From contig JAFXGX010000024.1 of the NCBI GenBank assembly GCA_017536695.1, positions 1 to 37,291 of the forward strand: 37,291 bases of DNA, written 5' to 3'. Origin of the DNA: Bacteroidaceae bacterium (GTDB taxonomy: Bacteria > Bacteroidota > Bacteroidia > Bacteroidales > Bacteroidaceae). Each line of letters begins with the position of its first letter. Position 1 is the first letter of the stretch. Below the pieces are notes generated by a model, which searched no databases, was not told the origin of the DNA, and saw only the letters and a list, made by a program, of their open reading frames with translations. Shown here piece after piece: positions 24,163-33,586 of this stretch. A program made the translations under genes and the position numbers.

Positions 24163-25118
24163 TATCCAAAGAGTGAATCAACGAACTCCTCGCGGTTGAA
24201 TATCTGCAAGTGGTCAATACCCTCGCCGAGGCCGATATATTTTACTGGAATCTTGAACTGGTCGCTGATGCCAATGACAACACCACCCTTGGCAGTACCA
24301 TCGAGTTTGGTAATGGCAAGCGATGTGACCTCAGTCGCCTTTGTGAACTGCTTTGCCTGCTCGAAGGCATTCTGACCTGTAGAGCCGTCAAGCACCAGCA
24401 TCACGTCGTTAGGCGCAGTCGGAAGGACCTTCTGCATTACGTTCTTTATCTTGGTAAGCTCGTTCATGAGACCGACCTTGTTGTGCAGACGTCCGGCAGT
24501 ATCAATTATTACCACATCGGCGTTGTTAGCCACTGCTGACGCCAAAGTGTCATATGCGACCGATGCAGGGTCGGAACCCATGCCCTGCTTTATTACGGGC
24601 ACGTCGGCACGCTTTCCCCACTCCACCAGCTGTTCAACGGCTGCTGCGCGGAAAGTGTCGGCTGCGCCGAGGTATACCTTCTTGCCTGCTTTTTTGTACT
24701 GGTGTGCCAATTTCCCAATAGTAGTTGTCTTTCCCACTCCGTTGACGCCAACGACCATTATAACATACGGCTTACCGGGTGTCGTCGGAATGTTGAACGT
24801 ATCGCCACAGTCGTTGCTGTTGTTCTCCATCAATAGCTGTGCAATCTCATCCTTGAGCAGCTTATTGAGTTCATTCGTATTCATGAACTTGTCGCGTGCG
24901 GCACGCTTCTGCACGCGGTCAATGATTTTCAGTGTAGTCTCTACACCGACATCCGATGTAACGAGCACCTCTTCGAGGTTGTCCAGAACCTCATCATCTA
25001 TTTCGCTCTTTCCGGCAATCGCACGTGCAATCTTGCCGAATACACTCTCTTTTGTCTTTGAGAGGCCCTTGTCAAGAACCTCTTTCTTCTCTTTGCTGAA
25101 AAAACTGAATATTCCCAT
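24162..25118 (-). CDS. ftsY: Signal recognition particle receptor FtsY
   Basis: The SRP receptor GTPase that docks ribosome-nascent-chain complexes at the inner membrane. It has 318 residues, a short form without the acidic A domain of E. coli, as usual in Bacteroidota. Parts: helical N domain (1-90), G1 loop GVNGVGKTTT, DTAGR motif (G3), the TKLD motif (G4) and the closing GLGEGIDHLQIF. It is encoded between lepA (68 bases upstream) and rimO (1-base overlap). Confidence 0.97.
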   Translation of the reverse strand: MGIFSFFSKEKKEVLDKGLSKTKESVFGKIARAIAGKSEIDDEVLDNLEEVLVTSDVGVETTLKIIDRVQKRAARDKFMNTNELNKLLKDEIAQLLMENNSNDCGDTFNIPTTPGKPYVIMVVGVNGVGKTTTIGKLAHQYKKAGKKVYLGAADTFRAAAVEQLVEWGKRADVPVIKQGMGSDPASVAYDTLASAVANNADVVIIDTAGRLHNKVGLMNELTKIKNVMQKVLPTAPNDVMLVLDGSTGQNAFEQAKQFTKATEVTSLAITKLDGTAKGGVVIGISDQFKIPVKYIGLGEGIDHLQIFNREEFVDSLFG

Positions 25119-25186
25119 ATTCTCTTTCTTAAGTTATTATCCACTGCATGCCTGCAATCGCTGCACGGCTCTATGCAGAACTGTTA

Positions 25187-26968
25187 TCAATCAAGTTTCA
25201 GTACTGCGAGGAACGCCTTTTGTGGCACCTCTACATTACCAATCTGCTTCATGCGTTTCTTACCCTTCTTCTGTTTCTCGAGCAACTTGCGTTTACGTGA
25301 AACGTCACCTCCGTAACATTTTGCAGTCACATCCTTACGAACCTGCTTGATTGTCTCGCGGGCAATAATTTTTGTTCCAATGGCTGCCTGTAACGCAATG
25401 TCGAACTGCTGTCTCGGTATAAGGTCGCGGAGTTTCTCGCACATCTGACGGCCGAGGCCGTAGGCGTTGTCCACATGCGTAAGCGTGGAGAGTGCGTCCA
25501 CAGGCTCTCCGTTGAGCAATATATCGAGCTTGATGAGTTTTGAAGTCCTGAACCCGGCGGGATGATAATCGAACGATGCATATCCCTTTGATATACTCTT
25601 GAGCTTGTCGTAGAAGTCAATCACAATCTCGCCCAGCGGCAGGAGGAAACGTATATCCACACGGTTACCTGTAATGAACTCCTGTTTCAGCAGCTCGCCG
25701 CGTTTTGAAAGGCACAGTGTCATGATTGGACCTATGTAGTCGGCGCGCGTGATGATGCTTGCGTTGATGTACGGCTCCTCGATGTGGTCTATCAGAGTCT
25801 GGTCGGGCATGCCACCTGGATTGTGTACCTCCTTGGCCTCGCCCTGCTTGTCGTATACCATATACGACACGTTAGGAACAGTAGTGATAACGCTCATGTC
25901 GAACTCGCGGTCAAGACGCTCCTGAACAATCTCCATGTGCAGCAGTCCAAGGAAGCCGCAACGGAAACCGAAACCGAGTGCAGCCGATGACTCGGGCGTG
26001 AATGTCAGCGAAGCATCATTGAGCTGCAGTTTCTCGAGCGAGGCACGCAAGTCCTCGTAATCCTCGGCCTCTATCGGGTAAACACCGGCAAAGACCATCG
26101 GCTTTACCTCCTCAAAACCCGAGATTGCCGCAGCGCAAGGGCGTGCAATGTGCGTAATGGTGTCGCCCACCTTTACCTCGCGTGATGTCTTGATACCCGA
26201 AATTATATAACCCACGTCGCCTGTACGCAGTTCCTGACGTGGCGACAATTCCATTTTCAGAACTCCGATTTCATCAGCGTCGTACTCCTTGCCCGTATTG
26301 AAGAACTTTACCTTGTCGCCCTTGCGGAGTACTCCGTTGGTTATCTTGAAGTATGCGATGATTCCGCGGAACGAGTTGAACACCGAGTCGAAAATAAGTG
26401 CCTGCAATGGAGCCTCTTCATCGCCTTGCGGAGCAGGTATGCGCTCGACAACGGCAGCGAGAATCTCATCTACACCCATGCCGGTCTTTCCCGATGCCTC
26501 GATAATCTCATCGCGGTCACAGCCAAGAAGGTCAACAATTTCATCTTTTACCTCCTCAGGCATTGCGTTTATCATGTCGCACTTGTTTATGACAGGGATA
26601 ATCTCTAGGCCATGGTCGATTGCCATATACAGGTTCGATATTGTCTGCGCCTGTACACCCTGTGTCGCATCCACGACGAGCAGCGCACCCTCGCAGGCTG
26701 CGATAGAGCGCGAAACCTCGTACGAGAAGTCGACATGTCCCGGAGTGTCAATGAGGTTCAGAGTATATTTCTCGCCATTGTGCACATACTCCATCTGTAT
26801 GGCATGGCTCTTGATAGTGATGCCACGCTCTTTTTCAAGGTCCATATTGTCCAGCATCTGACCTTCGGTAATGTTGATTGTCTTGGTCGTCTCAAGAAGA
26901 CGGTCGGCCAAAGTGGATTTTCCGTGGTCAATGTGGGCAATGATACAAAAGTTTCTGATTTTTTCCAT
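25187..26968 (-). CDS. lepA: Elongation factor 4 (LepA)
   Basis: A ribosome-bound GTPase that can drive back-translocation and affects initiation and ribosome assembly. It is 593 residues, in the normal 595-600 range. G motifs: [10 protein letters not shown] (G1), DTPGHVDF (G3), NKCD (G4). The unique LepA C-terminal domain is present ([14 protein letters not shown] near the end). The frame starts at [14 protein letters not shown], the conserved N-terminus. It begins a unit lepA-ftsY-rimO-HU. Confidence 0.98.
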   Translation of the reverse strand: MEKIRNFCIIAHIDHGKSTLADRLLETTKTINITEGQMLDNMDLEKERGITIKSHAIQMEYVHNGEKYTLNLIDTPGHVDFSYEVSRSIAACEGALLVVDATQGVQAQTISNLYMAIDHGLEIIPVINKCDMINAMPEEVKDEIVDLLGCDRDEIIEASGKTGMGVDEILAAVVERIPAPQGDEEAPLQALIFDSVFNSFRGIIAYFKITNGVLRKGDKVKFFNTGKEYDADEIGVLKMELSPRQELRTGDVGYIISGIKTSREVKVGDTITHIARPCAAAISGFEEVKPMVFAGVYPIEAEDYEDLRASLEKLQLNDASLTFTPESSAALGFGFRCGFLGLLHMEIVQERLDREFDMSVITTVPNVSYMVYDKQGEAKEVHNPGGMPDQTLIDHIEEPYINASIITRADYIGPIMTLCLSKRGELLKQEFITGNRVDIRFLLPLGEIVIDFYDKLKSISKGYASFDYHPAGFRTSKLIKLDILLNGEPVDALSTLTHVDNAYGLGRQMCEKLRDLIPRQQFDIALQAAIGTKIIARETIKQVRKDVTAKCYGGDVSRKRKLLEKQKKGKKRMKQIGNVEVPQKAFLAVLKLD

Positions 26969-26997
26969 ATATTGTGAAACGTATTTTCGTTATACTG

Positions 26998-27033
26998 CCG
27001 CTTGCTGTCAAGCGGTTTTCGGGCGCGAAGATA
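26998..27033 (-). promoter_or_regulatory. lepA leader: -7-like box TATCTTCG and a hairpin
   Basis: A TATCTTCG box (27033-27026) has one mismatch to the Bacteroides -7 element. Between it and the ATG the leader holds a perfect 7-base hairpin CCGCTTG/CAAGCGG with a 4-base loop (26998-27015). There is no T-run, so attenuation by simple termination is unlikely. Confidence 0.4.
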
Positions 27034-27112
27034 CGAATAAAAATCTAAATATTATTATTATTTTATATATAAACGCTCATCTGAGGTTTCTGTTGCCAAA
27101 GAGGCAAGACTA

Positions 27113-27153
27113 CAAAACAAAGACAAAGCGAAGCCTTCAGGACTTCGCTTTGT
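27113..27153 (-). terminator. Intrinsic terminator of the AsmA-family gene
   Basis: Perfect 11-base arms (27123-27133 and 27143-27153) with a 9-base loop begin 22 bases after the stop at 27175. On the minus strand the stem is followed by a T-rich stretch (27122-27113). Confidence 0.8.
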
Positions 27154-27174
27154 AAATATTATTTGATATGTATT

Positions 27175-29691
27175 TTACTTTTTGAACAGGCCTTTTGCAG
27201 CTTTGAATATCTGCTCTGCTGCCTCTTTTTTCTTCTCCTCTTTTGTCTTTGTGGAGTCGCTTTTTGCAGCATTGTTCACATCAACGCCGAGCAGCTTTCC
27301 GACAGCATCCTTCGCAGCCTCCTTTGCCGCATTCTTCGCGAGCGCCTCGAGGTCAATCTTAACCTTCGGCGAAGTGAATGTTCCACCGATAGTCATATCA
27401 ACCGTACCAAGTCGCGCAACCTTGCCCAGAGTCTCTGGGATTGTAATCTTTCCGCGATAGTCAATTGTCTGGTCAAGACCTGTAGAACCGGAGATATTCA
27501 TCTTGTAATCAGCCAGCTTGATATCGAAAGGTTTAGTGTTGACACGACCGTCCTTGATTGTGAATTCAAGGTTCAAATCCTTCACGCGGGTATTCTTCAG
27601 CGATGGTTTCTGCAGTATGTCGGCCACATTCTGTATTACGGTTACGCCATCAAGGCTGATATCCTTTGTCGAGAGTTTACCGTTGCCTGTCATTGTCGGG
27701 ATGACGGGGCTCATGCTCTCATCGAGTTTTGTATTCAGGTTCATGTTTCCCGAGAATGTACCTGTCAAGCCATTGAAGACAGGAGCCAGTTTCTGCACCA
27801 TGTCAAGCTCTTTGTATGCCTGTGCGAACACTATCTCCGTGAGGTTAAGCGAGGCATTGAATTCAGGGACTGTCTCGGCCGGAGCATTGTAAAATCCGTT
27901 TACTACAATATTGCCACCCATCGTCTCAAGGGAGAGGTTCTTCATGTCAACCTTGCCGTCATGAATCATCAGGTTACCATTCACGTTTCTGAATGCCATT
28001 TTCTCGAACAGCAGCTCCTTGAAATCGGCATTCATTGTAAAGTCAAAGTTCTCGGGAACCCTTATCACTCCCATAGATGCCGTATCGGCAGGAACAGCAT
28101 CCGCATCAGCCTCGGCAACAACCGTGCTGTCCGTGCTCATGAAGTCGTTGAGGTTGAATCGGTTGCTCTTTACATTGAGGGTACCCTTAAGTGTTGTTCC
28201 CTTCAGGGCATAGCCCATGTAGTTTTCGAACTTGCTGTTGAGTGTGATATCGTTCTCGCCAATCATGACAGTCGTTTCATCAAGCTGCAGATATCGCGGT
28301 GTGAATGACATGCGTGAGTCCTTTATGTCGATTTTCGGCATATCCTCCATCAAAAGGGTCATCCCCTTCAGCCTTACATTTCCTGCTGCCTTTATCTTGT
28401 CGTACTGCTCCTTCTCAATGCTCGACATGCGTCCGTTGACACTCATATCGGCATCAATCACACCGTTCAGGGTCATATCCTCAAGAGGATAGATATCCTT
28501 AATCTTGCCAAGGTCAAGCACGCCCTTTGCAGCTACGTCGAACTGCATATCACTCATAGGAGTCTTCAAGGTTGCCGACACGCTGAACGGGTTGTTTGCC
28601 ATCACAAAACTCAAAGGAGCCACTTTGACCGTCGTGAGGTCTATTGCACCGCCGGGGTTTGAAACATTTGCCACGACATTGATTCTGCTTACTCCTGCGG
28701 GAAGTGACGGGTACTGGAACATCGCATCCTTGACGTCAAGGTCTACATTGAACTCAGGCACAATGCTGTCGCCCAGGAGAGAACCCTTCGCATATGCTGT
28801 CAATGTTGCCTGTCCGTCGGTCTTCAGGCCGTCGAAATCCTCGGTGTACATTGCCGGCACAAGCGAGAGAATCTCCTTGAAACCAATCTCGTTGCTGTTG
28901 AGTTTGATGTCCATGTCAATACCGCTATCTGTAAGAGCTACCCAACCGTCAACAGCAGCCTTTATTGCATTCAGCTGAAGAGTATTCTCCTCAAGTGTGA
29001 ACTTGTTGTTCTCGAGGTCAGCATCAATATTCATGTCAGCTGCAATCTGTGCCTTGTTCAGATATGGGACACCATCCATGCTGAAAGTCAGTGCCTCAAT
29101 GCAGGTTGCAAGCTCAAGCAGTGTACGCGAGCTGCCGAAGTCGCCTGTACACTCCGCATCCATATTGGCAACCGCTGCATACATGTTACCCTGACGGTCA
29201 TCATATATGAGATTAAAATCCTCAAGTGTCAGTTTCTGCAACTTTATGCGGAACGGAGAAGATTCCCCCTCTTCAGTTCCGGCACTCTCTTCACTCTCCT
29301 TCATTACATCCCAGTTGACGGTGCCATCGGGCATTACGATAGCCTTCACGGAAACCTCATCAAGCAGTACCTTCTGGATATCAAATCCTTCATCACCGAA
29401 GAGCGACATCACGTTTACCGCTGCCGTAATCTCATCGGCTGCCAAAAGTGTGTCATTCTCGAACTGCCCTACTCCTTTCAGGTAGAAATCCTCGAGGGTG
29501 AGAGAAGCCAATGGAAAATTCCTTATAAGACTTATGTCAAGATTGCCGAAATCGAACCGGGCATTCAGCATCTTGTTTCCTTCCTCCTTTATAAGTGCTT
29601 CAATCTTGTCCTTGAACAGATATGGAACACTTACAACCAGCAGAATCACTGCAAGCAGGAAAATGCCTGCAATTTTCAAGATTTTCTTCAT
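27175..29691 (-). CDS. AsmA-family envelope protein
   Basis: An 838-residue inner-membrane-anchored periplasmic protein. It starts with a membrane helix (about 5-27) followed by the AsmA N-terminal domain (residues about 30-170, with FDFGNLDISLIRNFPLASL and DGTVNWDVM) and a long beta-rich body with repeated 'D(I/V)KL / LKG' strands. The last part (about 560-800) matches the AsmA C-terminal region. AsmA-like proteins belong to the large bridge-like group thought to move phospholipids between membranes. The final 30 residues are Lys-rich and helical. It is a single-gene unit with a terminator and a TATTTTTG box at 29735. Confidence 0.9.
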   Translation of the reverse strand: MKKILKIAGIFLLAVILLVVSVPYLFKDKIEALIKEEGNKMLNARFDFGNLDISLIRNFPLASLTLEDFYLKGVGQFENDTLLAADEITAAVNVMSLFGDEGFDIQKVLLDEVSVKAIVMPDGTVNWDVMKESEESAGTEEGESSPFRIKLQKLTLEDFNLIYDDRQGNMYAAVANMDAECTGDFGSSRTLLELATCIEALTFSMDGVPYLNKAQIAADMNIDADLENNKFTLEENTLQLNAIKAAVDGWVALTDSGIDMDIKLNSNEIGFKEILSLVPAMYTEDFDGLKTDGQATLTAYAKGSLLGDSIVPEFNVDLDVKDAMFQYPSLPAGVSRINVVANVSNPGGAIDLTTVKVAPLSFVMANNPFSVSATLKTPMSDMQFDVAAKGVLDLGKIKDIYPLEDMTLNGVIDADMSVNGRMSSIEKEQYDKIKAAGNVRLKGMTLLMEDMPKIDIKDSRMSFTPRYLQLDETTVMIGENDITLNSKFENYMGYALKGTTLKGTLNVKSNRFNLNDFMSTDSTVVAEADADAVPADTASMGVIRVPENFDFTMNADFKELLFEKMAFRNVNGNLMIHDGKVDMKNLSLETMGGNIVVNGFYNAPAETVPEFNASLNLTEIVFAQAYKELDMVQKLAPVFNGLTGTFSGNMNLNTKLDESMSPVIPTMTGNGKLSTKDISLDGVTVIQNVADILQKPSLKNTRVKDLNLEFTIKDGRVNTKPFDIKLADYKMNISGSTGLDQTIDYRGKITIPETLGKVARLGTVDMTIGGTFTSPKVKIDLEALAKNAAKEAAKDAVGKLLGVDVNNAAKSDSTKTKEEKKKEAAEQIFKAAKGLFKK

Positions 29692-29727
29692 AATTATTAT
29701 GTTTTGTATAAATTTCGCGGTTTACCG

Positions 29728-29735
29728 CAAAAATA
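29728..29735 (-). promoter_or_regulatory. -7 box (TATTTTTG) upstream of the AsmA-family gene
   Basis: An exact TAnnTTTG on the minus strand, 37 bases before the ATG at 29691. It directly abuts the T-run of the upstream gene's terminator. The -33 element is not clear. Confidence 0.5.
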
Positions 29736-29789
29736 GATAAAAAAATCAAAACTCATCCACATTGCAGACATGCGGATGAATTTTGATTT
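29736..29789 (-). terminator. Intrinsic terminator of the GH20 gene
   Basis: A long stem of about 16 bases with few mismatches (arms 29743-29758 and 29774-29789, extended inwards by CAT/ATG) is followed on the minus strand by seven Ts. It begins 27 bases after the stop at 29817. Confidence 0.8.
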
Positions 29790-29816
29790 ATTTTAACAGG
29801 AAAGTGCAAGTTTCAT

Positions 29817-31493
29817 TTATTTGAAAACATGCTTTCCGTAGTCGACACCTTTCAGTTGGTAATACTTTGCCTCGCCTTGCAGACGCTGCAGAAAATCGTT
29901 GTAGTCACGTTTCTCGGCCGGAGTCCAACCAGCCTCGGCAACGGCAGCCAGTCGTGGAAGCATGAGATACTGCACAACCTCGGGCTCTTCGACCCATTCG
30001 GTCCAGAAATTGGCTTGCACACCCATATATTTCGGATGCAACTCCGCGGGAACATCATTCATAGGCTTATAGCTATAAACGCGCTCTACTGTCTCATCGC
30101 CGTAACCCTGCGAAAGGGGCTCTGTCTCAAGTTTTGACTGGCGACGATTAATATAGTAGGGAATCTGCGGAGAAAGGATTGTATTCATGCCGCGCTTTGC
30201 TGCATCCACCGCAGCTCTGTCAGCGCCGATCCATGCCATAATAGTGATGTCATCGCCAAGCGGTTCTGTATTGCCATGCAGCACCTCGTTCCAGAAAATG
30301 AGCTTACGCTGCTTATCGGCAGGTTTCTGTGCTATGTGCTCCTTGATTTGCCTGTAAAAATGTATCTGCAGGTCACGGTAGTTAGTTGAGCCAATCTCTT
30401 TGAGAAGTGCCTGACACTCTGCGTTACGTTCCCATTTTCCAGTAGGGCACTCATCGCCGCCCAAGTGTATGTAGCCGAACGGGAATAGTTCTATAAGTTC
30501 ATCAACCACATCCTTTGCGAACTGAACAGCCTTCGGATTGGCCACGTTTATTACATCGCCGGATACACCCTGCCACAACCATACCTCGTGCTTGTTCTCG
30601 GGGTCGCAAGAGAGGAACTCGGGGTAAGAGGCGACTGCCGCCTGTGAGTGTCCCGGGATATCCACCTCGGGGACTATCTCAATGAAACGTTCCTTTGCAT
30701 ACTCTACAATCTCTTTCACATCCTTGCGTGTATAATAACCGCCATAGCGCTGTCCGTCAGGCTTTACGTCACCCCAACCGAGCACCTTGCTGTCGCGCCA
30801 TGCGCCGACCTCTGTAAGTTTGGGGTATTTCTTTATCTCAATGCGCCAGCCCTGGTCCTCAGTGAGATGCCAATGGAAACGGTTCATCTTGTAAGCAGCC
30901 ATGACATCAAGGATTTTCTTTATCTCCTCCTTGCCATAGAAGTGACGTCCCTCATCAAGCATGAAACCGCGCCAGCCGAAACGAGGCTCATCTTCAATGA
31001 AGACGGCGGGTACACTCCACTCTTTCACGTTCTCGTCAGGCACACCAGCCATCACATTACGTGGCATGAGTTGCTTCAGTGTCTGGAATGCATAGAAGAA
31101 ACCGGCCGCTGTTGCAGCTGTAATATCTATTCTTTCAGGTGCGACAGAGAGCTTATATGCTTCAGCTCCCATGTTCTCATCAAGACTGAGTACAATGTGC
31201 GCATCGCCCTTTTTGTTGCTCTTGAGCACATCAAAACCAAGCTTCTTGCCATTCTTCAGTCTGTTCTTTACAACCTTGACACCTGTTGTTGTATTCATCT
31301 CCTTGACAAAATTCTCCACAACAGCATCGATACCACTCTCTTTGATTTTCGGATAGCAGACCACAACCTTTCCTTTGAAAAGGAATTTGCCATCGTTCAC
31401 TTTCATCACAGCGGGCTGTGGAATGAGTGAAATCTCCTGGGCAATGCCTGTAAGTGAAAACAGGCAAAGCAATGCAAACAGTATTTTCTTCAT
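29817..31493 (-). CDS. GH20 beta-N-acetylhexosaminidase
   Basis: An exported glycosidase that removes terminal GlcNAc or GalNAc from glycans; gut Bacteroidales use such enzymes on host mucins and N-glycans. The 558-residue product has a signal peptide (1-18), a GH20b domain (about 20-150) and the GH20 catalytic barrel (about 155-500). Active-site parts are RGFMLDEGRHF, NRFHWHLTEDQGWRIEI and HLGGDECP with the catalytic pair Asp347-Glu348; the Trp-rich ending (VQANFWTEWV) is also typical. No Cys lipobox, so periplasmic or secreted. No SusC/SusD pair is nearby, so it is not part of a visible polysaccharide-use locus. Confidence 0.95.
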   Translation of the reverse strand: MKKILFALLCLFSLTGIAQEISLIPQPAVMKVNDGKFLFKGKVVVCYPKIKESGIDAVVENFVKEMNTTTGVKVVKNRLKNGKKLGFDVLKSNKKGDAHIVLSLDENMGAEAYKLSVAPERIDITAATAAGFFYAFQTLKQLMPRNVMAGVPDENVKEWSVPAVFIEDEPRFGWRGFMLDEGRHFYGKEEIKKILDVMAAYKMNRFHWHLTEDQGWRIEIKKYPKLTEVGAWRDSKVLGWGDVKPDGQRYGGYYTRKDVKEIVEYAKERFIEIVPEVDIPGHSQAAVASYPEFLSCDPENKHEVWLWQGVSGDVINVANPKAVQFAKDVVDELIELFPFGYIHLGGDECPTGKWERNAECQALLKEIGSTNYRDLQIHFYRQIKEHIAQKPADKQRKLIFWNEVLHGNTEPLGDDITIMAWIGADRAAVDAAKRGMNTILSPQIPYYINRRQSKLETEPLSQGYGDETVERVYSYKPMNDVPAELHPKYMGVQANFWTEWVEEPEVVQYLMLPRLAAVAEAGWTPAEKRDYNDFLQRLQGEAKYYQLKGVDYGKHVFK

Positions 31494-31578
31494 TTTATAA
31501 ATATTGAATTATAGTTATCCTTTAAAGATACGAAATGTTAATATTATTCTGCTGATATTTGCCGCATTGTCCTTTCAA

Positions 31579-33459
31579 TCAACGAATATAAATCTTCTTG
31601 CCATTGGATATATATATACCTTGGCGCATTGTTGATTTTAGTTTACGTCCGGTAAAATCATATAGCTCTTCATCATAAATATCGTTGTGTATTTCATCAA
31701 CAGCGGTGCTGTTATCAGTACCGGGAAATGTCCCGGTCTGTTCAAAATTCGCAGTGTATGTTATATCCGTTGTTGCAGTAAAGGTATAAGGGTTTTCATT
31801 GCTTACCAAATCCTTTCCATTATACCAACCTGTGAAGTTGTAACCATCGTTTGCGCTTGCAGCAAGTGCAACCTCACTGCCTTTTATAACGCGTTTTGTA
31901 TCTGTTGCCTCGCCGTTGATTGTAACAGTTCCGCCATCGCCAGCTGTAACGCTGATTGTATATGTCATAGGCGCATTGCCGCCGCCGGTAATGTTGAACC
32001 CGCCACCATTCTCGGGAGACAGCGTTGTCAATGTATATGCCACGCCGCCAATCTCTTCCACGCGGATTATACCTCCACGCATAGAGCGCGTTGCGGTCTT
32101 GAAGTCCACATCGATGTTGCCCACATTTGTATCAGGCAATGTTACAGCCTTGCTGCCATCAAGCGCAGGAACATTATCGGCAAGTACATAACCGAATGTC
32201 TGTCCATAGTCGGTTGACATTGTTATGCGAAGACGGCTGTCTGCTGTAAAATAGTCGCTGTTCACACCCCAACTCACTGTCACTTGCTCACCGGCCGAGT
32301 AACTGTTCTTTGCCGGCGACATTGAAGCATTGAATGATGTCCCGCCAACAATCTGAACGGTTGCGTCCCAAACAGCATAGTTGCTATAAAATGGATTTGA
32401 AACCAAATAGTCGTATTCTGTATCTGAGGGCACATCGTTCACAAGAATTGCAATGTCATAAGAGCCTGCACTCATTGCAGGAATATCAGTACTGCTTTGT
32501 CCATAATAAAAATCATCATAGTATATGTCTGCTGTAAACTTTGGACTGTAATCAATGACATTGCTTGTCTGAGGTATCAAAGAGGCGAAATGCGGCATAT
32601 AGCCTCCTTCTATAATGTTGCCTACTGTAGAACTGCTGCAGCCTATTGCTGAATATGTAAGCATGTTGCCGTCAGCATCATTTGCATATACCGGTATGGC
32701 TATACAAGCACCTTGTGGTATCCTGTAGCTATCTTTCATATTTGCATTGTCGAACACGGGAGCGCTATTGCTGACTTTAACAGCATTATTTGCACTGCCT
32801 GCTCCTTTTTCTACAGCAAGGTCACGTATCTTCTTTATTGAAGGATATGAGAAGAAGTCATCTCCGCCGCTGTCCATCAGGCTTCCTTCACCTGTTGTAG
32901 TATGTGGAGCGCCGAACATGTGTCCAAGCTCGTGCGCCACGACCCATTTGTCGGTCTTTGAATATCCGCTTCCTTTGGTGTTGCTGCTGTACACGCCGCC
33001 CTCTACAGACAGGCCGCTGTTCTCGGCTGTAAGATCACGATGATGTACCCACATACCAACGTCGTATGAGTCGGTGCCTATCAAATCATTGGTATTTGTT
33101 GTTCCGTTGGCTTGCAATGTATAAATAAAAGCGTCACTATCTTCATTAGGGAAATAATCGGACTTTACAAGACGCTGGTCTTCAACAACATCAAAACAGA
33201 TTCCCAACGGAACAAACATCCTGTTGGCAAACTCCTCGCAATCTCTCCAAAACTGCAGCACATTGTTATAATCTTCATCCAAATCCTCGACATAGGCCGA
33301 ACGGGTTACAGGAATTGCAAGACGGTAATAACGCAATGTGTTATCGCTCGGAATGCTGCCGGATACAGAAGCCCGAGTATTCACCGACATCAGGTCTTGC
33401 CCAAAAGTATTGAATGTTGACAAAAAAAGAAATACTAAAATCAAATTAATTGCCCTCAT
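31579..33459 (-). CDS. Secreted M12B-like zinc metallopeptidase with repeat domain and T9SS-like tail
   Basis: A 626-residue exported protein. Signal peptide 1-20; a metzincin catalytic domain about 40-220 with HELGHMFGAPH (zinc ligands His176, His180, His186; base Glu177) and a Met-turn at Met195 (SLMD). This fits the reprolysin-like M12B set. Residues about 230-490 are beta-rich, Ig- or cadherin-like. A bacterial InlB-B/Flg_new-type repeat lies at about 499-574 (GDGGTVTING.., GYNFTGWYNGKD, TYTANFEQ). The last 40 residues (YDFTGRKLKS..GIYISNGKKIYIR) look like the C-terminal sorting tails of T9SS cargo. It has a near-perfect promoter at 33482-33512. Substrates unknown. Confidence 0.88.
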   Translation of the reverse strand: MRAINLILVFLFLSTFNTFGQDLMSVNTRASVSGSIPSDNTLRYYRLAIPVTRSAYVEDLDEDYNNVLQFWRDCEEFANRMFVPLGICFDVVEDQRLVKSDYFPNEDSDAFIYTLQANGTTNTNDLIGTDSYDVGMWVHHRDLTAENSGLSVEGGVYSSNTKGSGYSKTDKWVVAHELGHMFGAPHTTTGEGSLMDSGGDDFFSYPSIKKIRDLAVEKGAGSANNAVKVSNSAPVFDNANMKDSYRIPQGACIAIPVYANDADGNMLTYSAIGCSSSTVGNIIEGGYMPHFASLIPQTSNVIDYSPKFTADIYYDDFYYGQSSTDIPAMSAGSYDIAILVNDVPSDTEYDYLVSNPFYSNYAVWDATVQIVGGTSFNASMSPAKNSYSAGEQVTVSWGVNSDYFTADSRLRITMSTDYGQTFGYVLADNVPALDGSKAVTLPDTNVGNIDVDFKTATRSMRGGIIRVEEIGGVAYTLTTLSPENGGGFNITGGGNAPMTYTISVTAGDGGTVTINGEATDTKRVIKGSEVALAASANDGYNFTGWYNGKDLVSNENPYTFTATTDITYTANFEQTGTFPGTDNSTAVDEIHNDIYDEELYDFTGRKLKSTMRQGIYISNGKKIYIR

Positions 33460-33481
33460 GAGAGTCTTCTGTTTACATACG

Positions 33482-33512
33482 CAAAATTATATAAAATAAT
33501 ATAATTGTCAAA
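33482..33512 (-). promoter_or_regulatory. Bacteroides-type promoter TTTG-N19-TAATTTTG
   Basis: On the minus strand a perfect -33 TTTG (33512-33509) and a perfect -7 TAATTTTG (33489-33482) are spaced by 19 bases, about 22 bases before the metallopeptidase ATG at 33459. Confidence 0.8.
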
Positions 33513-33586
33513 CAATTCATTACGATTTGTCTACCTTGCTTTCTTTTTGTTGGAAACTGTTTTCAACAATATCTTTCAAACAGATT

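Noticed and set aside
27163-28308. A 381-residue plus-strand frame opposite the AsmA gene
   Set aside because: Shadow of a long real gene; it has Cys- and His-rich low-likelihood composition and no recognisable domain.
30648-31430. A 260-residue plus-strand frame opposite the GH20 gene
   Set aside because: Fully inside a well-supported GH20 coding region and without any family features.
33547-33569. Inverted repeat downstream of the aminotransferase as its terminator
   Set aside because: The stem is 10 bases with a G-T pair, but on the gene's strand it is followed by As and not Ts, so termination is not supported.
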